Part shown: piece by piece, positions 1-11,056 of the stretch
How the letters are laid out: every line of letters begins with the position of its first letter
Numbering within the stretch: the stretch's first letter is position 1
Made by a program: the position numbers and the translations under genes
DNA from: Spirogloea muscicola
Lineage: Eukaryota; Streptophyta; Zygnematophyceae; Spirogloeales; Spirogloeaceae
DNA: 16,559 nucleotides
Direction: 5' to 3'
Assembly (NCBI GenBank): GCA_009602725.1
Contig: WELB01000067.1
Coordinates: forward strand, 672,600 to 689,158
The notes under the pieces: model-generated
Told to the model about the DNA's origin: nothing
The model's database searches: none
Seen by the model: the letters and a program-made list of their open reading frames with translations, nothing else

Positions 1-3000
1 CGGCCCCGGCGGCGCCGGCGGCGCGCCGCGCTCCGACCTGGCGCAGGCCCCGCCTGCGCGCTTCGCCTACGAGCTCTGCTGGGCCATCGTGCGCCTCTGC
101 CCCCTCGTCCCCCGCCCCACCGCCTCCGCTCGCGGCCGGCCACCTGACTCGCCCCTGCGCGGCGTGCGACGGCGGCCGCCGGCAGGTCAAGGGCGACCTG
201 CTGCCGACGCGATGCCGGGCTGCGCTGGAGGCGGCCGGCCTCTGGCAGATGTCGCCGGCCGTCAAGGAGGCCACGGCGTCGCAGCTTGCGGACACCGTGG
301 CCCACCTGAGCCAGGAGGTCAGCCTGCGCCCGGCTCGTCATACCGCTCCAACGTCTTCCGCGCCGCCCATGCCAGCTCTTCGTCCTCTGCCTCCCTGACT
401 GCAGCCGTGAGGCCGCAATTGCTGCTTGGTTGCAGGCGGCCCCCGCTGGCGACGCCCGCAGCAGGCTCGTCGACCTCGTGAGCTGCTCCGGCACCCCCTC
501 CTGTCGTGCCTGTCGTCGCGCCCCTGCATGCACGTGCACAGCCTCTACTGGCTCCGCACGAACACCGGCTGAGGGAGCCACACTTGGGCTGCGAGAACCC
601 GGCGCTGCACGGGGCCCGCGGACTGGGGCTGTCTTGCACCTCTACGGGCAGCGCTTGCTGGGACGAAGCCTTGCACTGGCAGGCCTTCTCGGGCTCACAG
701 GTTGCCTCCTCGTCACAGGCCAAGTGGCTCGTGGATTCTGCCATGGTGCCAGCCCGCGTGCTGCTGGAGCGCTGCGATGTAAGGCTCGGTCCCTCTCAGC
801 ACCGATGCCCCCATGAACGACCCATGATGTCACTGATGCTCTGCTTCCAGAAGCTCCCTCCCCGCCGGAAAAAGAGCATCCTTCGGTCTCGAAAGCGAGA
901 CTTGTGGGCGCTGGGTTCAAGCGAGCCCCTCACTGTTACCACTGACCTCCCTACCTGCCCACGGCTCTCTTGCAGTCAGACTTCCTCTTCGAGATTGGGC
1001 TGATCAGGATAAAGGCGGCTGACTTTCGCGCCAAGGAGGTCCACATCCCCTCCTCCTCCTGCCCTCAGTGCTCCCCTTGGGCCGCGCACGGCGGCTGTGG
1101 GCGTCAGTACGCTGGGCCTGCAAGAAGAAGCTCGCCCAAATGGCGGGGGAACCTGACTGTTACCTGCTCCACCCTCGGTCCCATTTGTGCAGGTGAGGCT
1201 TAATACGAGGCTCATGTACAACCAGACCAAGTTCAACCTCTTCCGTGAAGAGAGCGAGGGCTTTGCCAAGCTGGTATGGCTCACTCGCGCAGCAGCTTAG
1301 ACCATGAGTTTATGTCAGCTGCCTCTTGGCTCGACAAGCAGTTTGCTGCTTTGCGAGCAGCAGCTACCTGTGGGCTTCCCTGCTTGCTTCCACAATGTGC
1401 TGCCACCTTGGGCTTGAAGCAGGTTTTGGAAACGACTTGGCAGTGGCTCCCAAGCTTCCAAGTGCACGTGGCCAACTATGGTGGCTGCCAGTAAGCAATG
1501 TGCTCGAACCTGGTTTCACGCTGTCAGGTGACGCTGCTAAGCCAGCTGCGGGCCGGGGGCAACGCCAGCACGTCAGGAGCAAAGGCTGCAGAGACCATCA
1601 CTGTAAGATCAGGCCTCCCCTGTCACCTCTCAAATGGTCTGCTGTAGTTTGTGGATGCGGGGAGCACCTGTAGGAACGTCTGAAAGGCAGCCCCTGTCTG
1701 TGTTGCCGCTGCCAAGCGTTACTGTGTATAGAGAAGTTGATTGTGGCTGAGGAAGAACGCTAGCGACATGTTCAAGACATGGACGTCGAATGCTGTACTT
1801 TTGCGAGAAGGAAGAGGATATAGTTTGGTTAGCCTGTCATGCTGAGTCTGTTCCGGGGACAGTCAGCCAGCCGGGCAACTCCTTGGTGTGACTCTCCAGA
1901 GGAGCCCCACTGCAGCATGGACAGCCTGGGCATTCACGTGATGCTGACGTCCCTGGGACGCCCTTCTTTCCTGTGGCAGTCGCTGATAGGACACTTCGAT
2001 CTCGACCCCAACCGAGTCCTTGATGTGGTGAGCACCTAGAAGTCGTTCTGTGTTGCTTGCTGTCTAGATAGGCTGCAATATTTGCAGTGCTGTGTCTGTC
2101 CACTCGTCTAGCGATCAACACACGCAAATATGCAAGCAAGGTGTCTCTTACAGTATAGCTGAAGGCTCCATAGTCTTATGAGGGATTTCAGCTGCCACTC
2201 TTGCTCGGAGCTCTCAGCTTCCTATGCAATGTGATGATGAGCACTCTGTTGCGCCTTGCCCTCCTGCCCTGCTGTGGTCCTGCAGCTACTTGACTGCTAT
2301 GAGCTTCAACCAGACAGTCGAGTATTTCTGGAGCTCATTCACATGTTTCCCAAGGTCAGGGTGCTTCATCCCCCAAAGCATTGCACATGCGGCTGCCTGG
2401 TAGACACATAGACACCAGTGCCGCTGCTCTGCTCAGAAAGAGTTGGACAGTCTCAGCATCTGCACTGGCAATGCAATGTTGCAGTCGCATGTGCCCCACA
2501 TTCTGGGCTTCAAGTTCCAGTACTACCAGCGAGACGAGGTGGAGGAAGCTGTGCCGCAGAGCCTCTTTGTGCTGGCCGCCAACCTCGTGAAAGCATCCTT
2601 CGTGTCGCTTGACGACGTGTATGCAGCCCGAAGCCTTGGCTGCTCTTGCAGAGCTCCTTGTCCACCCTGCAGCGTGCGTTTGACAGGGGTTGCATCTCTC
2701 TCGTGCAGAGCACAATCAAGAAAAAATTTTGGCATGATGTTTTGGTGGGCTATTAGGTTCCTCATACAGCAGTGCTTTTGGCTTGGAGCTGCTCTTGTAC
2801 AGCTGACCCAGTATAGAAGTGCTTGTTCCTGCAATCTCATTGAGCTGCCCTGGCTGCTCTCGTCAGCTATGCTCACCTTCAGCCCAAAGACGAAGATTCA
2901 TTGCTAGCATATCAGGATGTCCATGCCATGCGGATGGAGGCGGTGAGTTATCGGTGCTCTGCAGCACCCACCCCTATGATTTTTGAAGCTACTTTTGCTG

Positions 3001-6000
3001 CTGCAAGCAACCTGGCTATCCGAAGAGGCAGAGTCGCTCCTTGAGTATGTCATGTCAGCTTTCAGTGAGCGACATGGTAGTCGAATGGTTGCAATCCTGC
3101 TCCAGGACTTACAAGCTGCCACTGGCTCCAGCATCTGCAATAATTTTCCTCTGTACTTTTGCTACTGCATGCTGCCTGCCCACCAGCATGATATGCCTGA
3201 TAGCAATGCTGCCCACAAATGGTTGGTGAGCAGCTTTTGGCCAATCTACAACCTGTCAACACTTGAGAACCTGAGTTCTGTTGTTTGCACAGGTTGCACG
3301 CATTGGGAAGATAAATCTTGCAGCCACTGGCAAGGAACTCATGCAGGATGAGGAGAAGGTGGCAGACATGTCCATTGATCTCAGCGCTGCATTGGACGCG
3401 GAAGCAGAGTACGTGAGGCGTCGAGCAGCCGAGGTGGCGTCCAACCAGAAGCTGGGGCTTATGTTTGGCCTGCTCGTCGTTGGCGATTGGTACCCCCGCT
3501 AACCCCCTGCTTCGCTGCTGGCGTGGCCTGGCTGTTTGCTTGCTCAAGCAGGCTTCTACTGTGCAGCGATCGATTCTGAGCAGCCACGGTGATGCACACA
3601 GGAAACATGCAAAGATATTGATGGAGCGGCTTGCTCTCCTGTACCCCCTCACAATGCTCCCCATCAATGCAGCCTTTTGCAGGTAACACCCTTGCTCGTT
3701 GTACTTGTCCACCTTGAGCTACACAAGGAGGACAAGTAGTGAAGCGTATGTGCTGCACAGTGCACAGGCAGAACTTGCAGTGGCCTGTTTTGCATGCCCA
3801 TGGCCCTGTTACTGAGTCTGCAACTTTGTCATGCATGCTGCAGATTAGTGGGCAAAACTATCTCGCAATATTACAAAGCAATCAAGCCACAGCTCAGCGG
3901 GCGTGGAAAGTTGCGAAACAGAGACCGGGAGCGAAGCGTCGATGATGCAGCTGTTGGAAAGCCGTCCTTGGAGCTGCCTGACGATCTCTTCGAAATGTTG
4001 GCCTGCTTGGGGCCCTACCTTTACAGAGATGTGGTCCTCATGCAGAAGGTACCAAGCCTGACGTCCTGAACTAATGTTCAAGACGTGAGGTTCTGTCTTG
4101 TGTGCAGTGCTCATATCTTTGCTACTTGATGAGGGGGGGGTGGAAGGGAGTGGTGCTACAAGCCACTGTTTGGCTGAAGGAAGTCTGCTCGTGCGCCTTT
4201 CTCAGCTCTGCTTCCTTCTCAAGGCGTACCTGCAAGCTGGCAGTGGTGGCCAAGGAGGGGCAGCAGTGGCGGAGCCTGATGCTGCTGCGATGACATGGGA
4301 GGTGCGGTCCAGGAAGGTGGAGGAGGTGCTGGGTTGCTGCCTCTTTCCGTCGATGCAGCTGGTGCCCGCCAATCCGGCGGTCAGCTTGCAGATGTGGGAG
4401 CTCCTGAAAGAGCTGAAGTACGAGGTGAGCTTAGCCACCTTCCAAGGCGCCTCCTGGTTTTGTCAGCCTTGCCCGTTGGGCTACAGCAGGGCCGATAGTG
4501 GATATTTGTATCCAATTGTGTCTTCAATCAGTTGGTCGAAGAATGTCCAGAATGCTAGGAGTTGATGCTGTGCTGCGCCAAGTGCACTGCAAGTCATCCA
4601 TCCGTACCGCATGCTACTATGAGTGCTGCGTCAGCATACAAGACACTTTTGAATGGAGGCCTGTGCTACTCAACTCGAAGCTGAAGCATTGTAATGGGAG
4701 CGTACACTGCTTTTGCAGGTTCGCTACCGGCTATATGGCGAGTGGGAAAAGGAGGATGAAAAGCTGCCCTTGCTCTTGTCATCTCGCCAAATAGCCAAGG
4801 CAAGGACCTGGATGGCATTTCCCAATGCTGCTGCATTTGCTGGATGCTGTACAGAGGGCTTGCAAGCCCAGATCAGAGCCGTCATCTGCCACCTTCCAGT
4901 CCGCAAAATCTGCAGCTGAGAGCCAGAAGTTTAATATCTTCATCTTGAGTTGCAGCTGGACACTCGCCGCATGCTGAAGCGCTTGGCCAAGGAGAATCAG
5001 AAGCAGTCTGGGCGCACGTTGGCAAAGTTGGCCCATGCCAATCCAATGACTGTGATTAGGATCATGATCAATCAGGTACTTCGACTCTCTCTCTATTGCC
5101 TCTGCTCTGTCGGCAGCACGCGGACCCACCTACTCCTTGGTGAGAGACGCAATGCACAACACAAGGTCTGTGTAGGAGTAGGAACCTAGCACCGGATTTG
5201 AAGACAAGACGGCTATCGAGAGTGGGGCACCATTTCGCTGCGCAGGTGGAGGCTTACAAGGACATGATCGGCCCTGTAGTGGATGCGCTAAAGTTTTTCT
5301 CCCAGATGGAGTTTGACATGGTCGAGTATGTTGTGATCGAAAGGCTCGCACAGTCGGGTCGCACAAAGCTGAAGGACGACGGCCTTAATCTTTCGGATTG
5401 GCTGCAGTCCTTGGCATCCTTCTGGGGTACCGTGTAAGTTGCCCATCACCTTTTCGGTTCTGTCGGAAGTCAGCCTGCCAGCATGTTGCTGCTTGTACCC
5501 TTGGTGATCATGTGCACTGCCTACTAAAGAGTTCCTCTGCAAGAGGACAACAGGTGCAAGAAGTATGCAAAGTTGGAGATGACGCCACTGCTGCGGCACA
5601 TGGTCAACAGCCTCAAAGTCAACGAGGGCAGCGACCTCATCTTGCTCCAGGTGTGCGCTCGGCAGGAACGGCTGGTGTTCATTTTCAACATCCTCTATGC
5701 CGGGAAGCAGGTCTGAGCAGAATTGTCCTTGCTTGCCTTGCAGGAGCTGGTGCAGCAGTTGGCTGGCATTGAGCACATTGAGAATCTGACAGACGAGCAG
5801 CTGGAGGCCATGGCAGGGTCAGAGCTTCTGCGCCATCTGGCCACCAGCTTTGGACAAGTCCGCAATGACAAGGTACTGCCTGCTCCAAGCTGGCATCCTT
5901 TTTCCTCCTTGATATGGGTGTCATAGCCTGCATGCGAAGCGACCGTACAGAGTGCAAGGCAAGGAGAGATGAAGAGAAGGTGGGAAGGGGAAGGGTGGGA

Positions 6001-9000
6001 GGACTGTCAATGATTGTCAGGCATCGTTAAGTAGGCACGTTGCAGCAGCTCACAGCACTGTCCACCAGCTCCTTGGCGGCATCAAGAGATGTGGGTGGTG
6101 TTGATGTGTGCCACAGTCGACCACCAAGGCTGCAGGCCGGTTGCGGGAGGCGCTGATGCCTCGTGGTGAAGACCAGCTGGCCTTCTCTTTGCTCGTGCTC
6201 ATCGCACATCATCGCAGCAAGTACGGCCTCGCTGGCTCTCTCACCGACTCCTGTACAAGGATCTGGTTGCTGTGGCAGTGGAAAAAGGCTCGTTTACGCC
6301 CACTGTTTGGAACACAATTGCAGACTTGGTGTCAGTGTTTTGTAACACAGTGCCCGTGATCGTTGTTGCTATCTCACGACAGTGTCCCCTCTTGCATGCA
6401 GCATTGCCCTGGCCAGTGACGCTCCCCACATCAAGATGGTCAGCGAGCAGTACGACAGATGCCACAGCATCCTGCTGCAGTATCTGGAGTTTCTGGTCAC
6501 CTACGTCACTCCACCAGCAGCCTATGCGCAGCTCGTGCCTTCGCTTGCAGACCTCCTTCATAAGTACCACCTAGAGCCCGAGGTCGATCCATGTGGCCGT
6601 CGTCCTCTTCTTTGAACACACTTTGTCTTTATATTTCAAGGTCTCAGCACAATGGGTCGCATGTTCTGCAGGCCTGGAATGTCTTGCTCGCACCTTTCCT
6701 CTTTTTAATCTCTCTGTTCTTGACCATGATATTGGGAGGGTGTGAGCCACTAGATTCATGCCCTGTGTGTGTAGCCCTACTTCCTGTACCCCAAGTACTA
6801 TGCTAGTTCAGAAGCCTTGGTTTCCTTCTCATTACCCACACAGCAGCAACTGCTTGTACATTTGATGACCAGTAGTGGTCGGCAGTGGTTGCCCAATCGG
6901 CACTTTAAGTGCGTAACGGAGGCCGCTTGCCTCATTTGGTTGATATATATATACGTATATGTAAGCTCGCCTACAGCCACGCTCTGTGCTTGTTTCAGGT
7001 TGCGATGACTGTCTACAGGCCAGTGCTTCGCCAGCTAAGGCCCCACAAAGCTGCCAAGGAGGGCTGGCCCCAACTGGGAGAGGGTGGCGAATGTCAGGAC
7101 ACTGCAGAGCTGGCAATGGACGTCCAGGGCATGGAGATAACGTGGAGCGAGCTTCCGACAGTTATTCAGGGGATGCTGCCGGCCCATGTGTGGCGAGGGA
7201 TCACACCACAGCTGTACCTCACTTTCTGGGGGCTGACTCTGCAAGACCTTCTGATGCCACAACGCCGCTATGATGCTGAAGCGGCCAAGCAGCAGGCTCT
7301 CCTGCGCAATCTTGAGAGTGCTCCAGACTCTGGCCCTTCTGCTCTTGAGGTTCGCTTCCTTCTGCCCATAGAGCTTGTGCTCCTGCTGTGCGGGTTGCTA
7401 TCTCTACGAACTCATCAATCACTGCCCTTCTCAACTGATTGTGCAGAAGCGGAAGAAGGAGAGAGCCCGCATCATGGATGTGCTCGAGAGGCTGAAAGGT
7501 GATGCGACAAAGCAGGCAGCACACGTGGCCAGCGTGGGGGCTCGTCTCGCTTGCGAGCGTGACGATTACCTGGGCGGTTGCAGCGATCATGCCAGCTCCA
7601 TGTCCATCTTTGTGCACCACTGCCTGGTGCCGCGCGCCATGCTATCTGGCCCAGACGCCCTTTTCTGTGCAAGGTATGCTCACGCTTGGCAGTGCTGCGG
7701 CTGCTGTGGTGGCTCTGAGCCGACATGGCTGGTTGACCCTGGCCTGACAGTGCTGTGCTGCTGTTACAGATTCATCGCCAAGCTGCATGAGCTCTCAACT
7801 CCATACTTCCACACCTTTGAGATCTTCAATCACTTCCTTAGGAGCACATTTGCGCCGCTGCTGTTCTGCACAACAGAAACGGAAGCCAATCGCCTCGGCA
7901 GATTCCTATTTGAGGTCCTGAAGATGATCCAGCCTTGGAAGGTATATTGCAGCACTTGCTACGAGCTCCATAGAGACTTAGGGAGGATAGGGAGTGTGCT
8001 TAAGCTTACAGCTCGAGATCCGTTGCCTGCAGAGTGACGAAGCAATCTATGCGCGGGAGTGTGGTGCCCGACCTGGTTTTGCAATGAAATTCAACAGGCC
8101 AAATGGGCCCAGATTGGAGTTTCGCAACTTTCGCACGATCATGTGGAAGTGGCACGTCTCACTGATGAAAGCCTTCCTGGGAGCGCTGGAATCCCAAGAG
8201 TACATCCACATCCGCAATGCCCTCACCATTCTTGCAAGGGTCTCGACGCTCTTCCCTCAAGCAAGCCGGCACGGAGCCAACATTGAGCGCATGGTGAGAA
8301 GCCTAAAGCTTGTGTAATCGTGAGAATATAGGGTCGATTCGAATGACAATGTTAGCACGGATGCATCAAGCGGCTGCAGTCCTGATTTTGCTGATTGATC
8401 TCTTCGGCTTGATTTCCAGGTAAACAAGATAAAGAGCGAGGACCGAGAGGACTTGAAGGTACTGGCGACTGGAGTTTCGGCTGCACTGGCAGCCCGCAAG
8501 GTGATTTGACATACTTGCTCGTGCCTCTGCTGGGAAGAGCACAGTGTCCAGTTTCACATTGCTCTGAAGCAGTGTATTGAAGCGTCGGATTACCCCGACC
8601 TGACCCTTGAGCCCGGGGCATACGGCAGGCTGCGTGGGTCTCAGACGAGGATCTTGGTGGACCCCTGGCGAAGAAGTCCAATGCTGCAGTGAAGCCGGCC
8701 AAGAAGAGTCCCGTGACCAAGGCAGCACCACCCAGTGTCCCTCTTGCTACCCCACCAGCATCCGTGCCGATGCCAACGCCGGCGCCAGCATCAACACCGC
8801 CGCCAGCACCACAGCCACCACCGGAGCTATCATCAACACCACCTTCTGTCTTTGCCTCACCAGCACCACTCCAGCCACAATCGGCCACTGATGGCTTGAT
8901 TGCCACACCTGCAGCTGCTGAGGACAGGAGTGGCATGACAGGAAATGGCAGCAAGCCTCTTTCTGCTGCCGCACAGCCTTTCACGCCTGTAACCAGAGGC

Positions 9001-11056
9001 GAGGCCAATGGCAAGCTGCCAGGCGAAGAGAAAAGCAAGCCGTCACCATCAGAGAGCTCAAGGCCTGGTCGTGGAGACACGGCAAAAGGTGGAGTGGAGA
9101 AGGTCTTGGGCCCTGGGTCGCGGCTTGCAAGTGAAGACCAACGACTGGAGAGTCCGTCAAAGCTGGAGCAAGAGCGAGCACGCACAAGTAAGAGCAATTA
9201 CACGCCGTTGAGATTTGCTGGTTGCATGGTCTCCTGTGCTACTGTCTGTCCCCGCTTATGTGAACTTGTTGCCTTGTACCAGCTGAAGAAGAAAGGTGCT
9301 CGGTGATGCTCCTGATGTTAGTACCCTCTTATCCACAGATCTTGTTGCCAAGGCCCTCGGCGCAATGGCCCGCATAAGCAGAAGCCCTACGGAGGTACCG
9401 TCTGATGGTGGTAGCACAGCTGGGGGCCGGCCTGCACGTCCCAAAAGTCCAGTCGATGTTGAGGTGGCTCACCTGGCCCTGGAGCAGGCAGCGGACAGAG
9501 GCAGCCGGGACCGCAGCAGGGACGAGGATCGAGTGAGGGAGCGGAAGAAAGAGAGGGACAGGCTGGAGCCAGGGGAGGTGGCGCCCAGCAGTAGCAGCCT
9601 GGGGAGGGCTGCGGGTGCGCGGGGCCAAGCTGTGGGTGCGTTGGCAGCGAGGAGCAATCTTGCGGACGGCCGGGACGAAGACGAGAGCAGAGAGCGGCCC
9701 GGCAAGCGGCCTGTGAGTGAGCCAGATGGTGATCGCTATGCTAAACGGGTACGCAAGAGGGAGGGCTTGGAAATCGGCGAGCTGGGCAAGGCAGAGAGCA
9801 GAGTGCCAGAGCTTGATGCGGGCCGAGACAGAGACGAGCGGAGGAAGGAGGGAGACAGCAAGCCGGACAGTGCCGACGGCAAGGACAGACGAACTCCTCG
9901 GGCCCCCGAGCGGCAGCCTGAGAGCGAGAGGCTGAGGGCCAGTTCGTCGGAGAGAGGTGAAGGCAGGAGACGAGAGCGAGAACGTGAGACGCTCTTTGAC
10001 AAGCTGCCAGACAGAGGCAGCGGCGATGCCCGCATGGCAGCAGATGATACAGGCCCGAGTCGGAGCACGGCAAGGCCTGCTGACAGGCTGGCCAAGGAGG
10101 ACCGAGGCAAGGCCAGCAGCGACAGGCATGGGGAGCGGGAGAGGAGTGACAAGCACGTGAGACTGGAGAGCAGAGGAGCCATAAGAGGCGAAGTAGCTGG
10201 CCGAGACCGAGGGGGAGGGGGAGGCGGAGGTGGAGCAGCAGCCGTTGGCGCAGAGGAGAGGCTGACTGTCAAGGAGGACATCACAGGCAACAGCAAGTTG
10301 CCTGCCCCCCCCCCACTGCCACCACCGCTGCCACCACCACCGCCACCGCAACAGCCTGTATCTCCAATGCTGACACTGCCGCCGCCACCTCTGCTTCCCC
10401 GAGATGGGTGGGTTCATGCTGAGGATGCAGAGCACCGGCCCAAGATGGCTTCTGTGGAGCGGAGGGGCTTGCCATCAGATGGACCAGGCCCGTCGGAGGA
10501 GACGCCAGCGCAGAGCAAGCCAAGGAGGGCTGCTCCCGAGGATGCTAGAGATCGCATCAATCACCGCAATGACAGGGCGCAAAGCACTGGCCGAGCAGAG
10601 AGAGAGAAGAGAGAGCGTGAGGTGAGAGAGGATGCCTCTGCAAGAGAGGCAGAGAAGGTGGCTGCAGCTGCAGCATTGCAGTCCAAGCGGAGGAAAATAA
10701 GAAGAGAAAACTGGAGTGATGCTCCACCAAGCATTGAGCTCAAGAGCTATGGTCCTCTGCCGCCGTCCCCAGAAACATCATCAAGGGTCATACCCCTCCC
10801 TGTGCAACGAGAAGAGAAGGAGCGAGAAAAAGAGCATGAGAGGCCACGTGCGGGGCTGGACAGAGTAGACAACCTAGGGACTGGATTGAGAAGACCAATC
10901 CATGTGGATGTAGGTAGAGTTGAGAGAGTTCAGCTACCTCTGCCCTTCAAAGGAAGGGAGGACGTTAAGGGGGTTGGAGGAAGTCGGGATGAGGATCCCA
11001 GACGACATACCAGGGAAGGTGCAGATTCTAGGCGTCATGGTCGGAGTCACAGGTGA
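1..11056 (+). CDS. THOC2: THO complex subunit 2 (THO2/THOC2), 5'-partial, 29 exons
   Basis: Largest subunit of the nuclear THO/TREX complex, which loads onto elongating RNA polymerase II transcripts and promotes mRNP assembly and export. Coding exons: 2-88, 186-317, 436-477, 719-778, 976-1038, 1193-1273, 1528-1602, 1980-2027, 2286-2354, 2485-2618, 2867-2942, 3293-3489, 3602-3682, 3844-4048, 4206-4424, 4719-4799, 4956-5075, 5246-5433, 5554-5650, 5744-5872, 6117-6220, 6402-6582, 6999-7349, 7447-7673, 7770-7941, 8033-8293, 8420-8500, 8629-9187, 9339-11056. The joined frame has no stop until TGA at 11054-11056 and gives about 1945 residues, close to plant THO2 (about 1800) and longer than human THOC2 (about 1600). 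Diagnostic stretches shared with plant THO2 include FDLDPNRVLDV, LGFKFQYYQR, KINLAATGKEL, RLYGEWEKED, KLAHANPMTV, SDWLQSLASFWG and CTTETEANRLGRFLFEVLK. No in-frame ATG occurs in the first exon, so the start codon lies upstream of the window. All acceptors are CAG; 21 introns are phase 0, six phase 2 and one phase 1. Exon boundaries are inferred, not confirmed by cDNA. Confidence 0.95.
2..5075 (+). other. THOC2: THO2 N-terminal helical region (exons 1-17)
   Basis: These 17 exons encode residues 1 to about 590 of the product in the window and correspond to the THOC2 N-terminal domain family, an alpha-helical scaffold region that contacts other THO subunits. Visible landmarks in order: YELCWAI (exon 1), GDLLPTRCRAALEAAGL (exon 2), AKWLVDSAMVPARVLLERC (exon 4), QTKFNLFREESEGFAKL (exon 6), SLIGHFDLDPNRVLDV (exon 8), ILGFKFQYYQRDEV (exon 10), RIGKINLAATGKEL (exon 12), LFEMLACLGPYLYRDVV (exon 14), MQLVPANPAV (exon 15) and LDTRRMLKRLAKEN (exon 17). 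Exon 10 ends after GT and exon 11 supplies the C, rebuilding a Val codon before YAHLQPKDED. The first 20 or so residues are Gly, Ala and Pro rich and not conserved. Domain names are from knowledge of the family, not a search. Confidence 0.88.
4800..4955 (+). other. GC-AG intron (THO2 intron 16)
   Basis: The exon before it must end at the Lys codon of SRQIAK, because the next exon continues LDTRRMLKRL, as in plant THO2. The intron therefore starts with GCAAGG directly after AAG, not with GT. AAG followed by GCAAG is the typical form of the rare GC-AG class spliced by the major spliceosome. The acceptor is a normal TTGCAG. No GT nearby would preserve the frame and the conserved residues. Confidence 0.8.
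5246..5872 (+). other. THOC2: THO2 middle domain (exons 18-20)
   Basis: Exons 5246-5433, 5554-5650 and 5744-5872 encode about residues 591 to 728. This segment matches the short central Thoc2 family block that starts near the Trp-Leu-Gln-Ser-Leu-Ala-Ser-Phe motif and continues through a Lys-Lys-Tyr stretch, LLRHMVNSLK, and LEAMAGSELLRHLATSFGQV. In the preceding part of exon 18, VEAYKDMIGPVVDALKF and VIERLAQSGRTKLKDDG are nearly identical to the plant protein as I recall it. Exon 18 ends with GT and exon 19 starts with G, giving Val by splicing; the donor GTAAGT is the best consensus donor in the gene. Confidence 0.85.
6117..8500 (+). other. THOC2: THO2 C-terminal structured domain, Tho2 family (exons 21-27)
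   Basis: Exons 6117-6220, 6402-6582, 6999-7349, 7447-7673, 7770-7941, 8033-8293 and 8420-8500 encode about residues 729 to 1187. The Tho2 family block is recognised from LYLTFWGLTLQDLLMPQRRY in exon 23, a charged coiled-coil-like start of exon 24 (KRKKERARIMDVLERLKG), the HCLVPRAMLSGPDALFCARF stretch across exons 24 and 25, CTTETEANRLGRFLFEVLK, an ECGARPGF motif, the Trp-Lys-Trp of exon 26, and EYIHIRNALTILARVSTLFP. It ends at EDLKVLATGVSAALAARK in exon 27. This is the best conserved end of the folded scaffold across eukaryotes. Exon 23 has no plant-like acidic insert and instead carries a short Gly/Glu-rich linker. Confidence 0.9.
6583..6998 (+). other. THO2 intron 22, longest intron, with an AT-rich palindrome
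   Basis: This 416-nt intron separates HLEPE from VAMTVYRPVLR. It starts with an unusual GTCGAT donor and ends in GTTTCAG. It carries a 12-nt perfect palindrome ATATACGTATAT at 6949-6960 inside an alternating purine-pyrimidine tract. I see no gene in it; the short frames there lack conservation. Confidence 0.75.
8629..11056 (+). other. THOC2: THO2 disordered tail, Pro-rich then Arg/Glu/Asp-rich (exons 28-29)
   Basis: Exon 28 (8629-9187) opens with AAWVSDEDLGG, matching the plant HWVTDEEF stretch that closes the structured core. It then turns into a Pro/Ala/Thr/Ser-rich linker (about 8733-8880) and a Ser/Lys/Gly-rich stretch. Exon 29 (9339-11056) encodes about 570 residues dominated by Arg, Glu, Asp, Lys and Ser, with SR/RE/RD dipeptide runs, an eight-Gly run (about 10205-10235) and a long polyproline stretch (about 10300-10400). 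Near the end a basic motif KRRKIRRE (10685-10708) lies in a position where plant and animal THOC2 also carry KRRK-type motifs. Such tails bind nucleic acid and other TREX subunits in studied homologues; that role is inferred here. The many RE-type codons also create long open frames on the antisense strand. Confidence 0.88.
9188..9338 (+). other. THO2 intron 28, the only phase-1 intron
   Basis: The donor GTAAGA follows a single A after the Thr codon of ARAR-like sequence, and the acceptor is ATCCACAG. The length, 151 nt, restores the frame: A plus AT gives Asn, followed by LVAKALGAMARIS. The nearer CAG at 9280-9282 was excluded because it would shift the frame away from the long tail. If the intron is retained, translation stops at TGA 9304-9306. 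Confidence 0.78.

Noticed and set aside
89-481. Open frame starting at the first THO2 intron
   Set aside because: It reads through intron DNA; the conserved residues lie in other frames on exons 186-317 and 436-477.
915-935. GGTTCAAGC resembling a tRNA B box
   Set aside because: No cloverleaf arms or acceptor stem can be drawn around it.
2231-2285. Box C-like GTGATGA in THO2 intron 8 suggesting an intronic snoRNA
   Set aside because: No CTGA box D lies downstream within the intron and no terminal stem was found.
7375-8037. 220-codon + strand frame spanning THO2 exons 24 and 25
   Set aside because: It is the true coding frame read through intron 24; the homologous protein lacks the intron-encoded residues and both splice sites are good.
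8352-9197. 281-codon open frame on the - strand opposite THO2 exon 28
   Set aside because: It runs across two THO2 introns and exons without respecting them, and is an antisense artefact of the Pro/Ala-rich linker.
9296-9306. Apparent frameshift or broken gene where the THO2 frame meets a stop and another frame continues
   Set aside because: A GTAAGA donor at 9188 and a CCACAG acceptor at 9338 join the two frames exactly, so this is an intron, not a mutation.
9329-10435. Long open frame of 368 codons on the - strand opposite THO2 exon 29
   Set aside because: It is the shadow of Arg/Glu/Asp/Gly-rich codons on the + strand; its Leu/Ser/Trp/Cys-rich composition does not look like a protein and the + frame matches THO2 tails.
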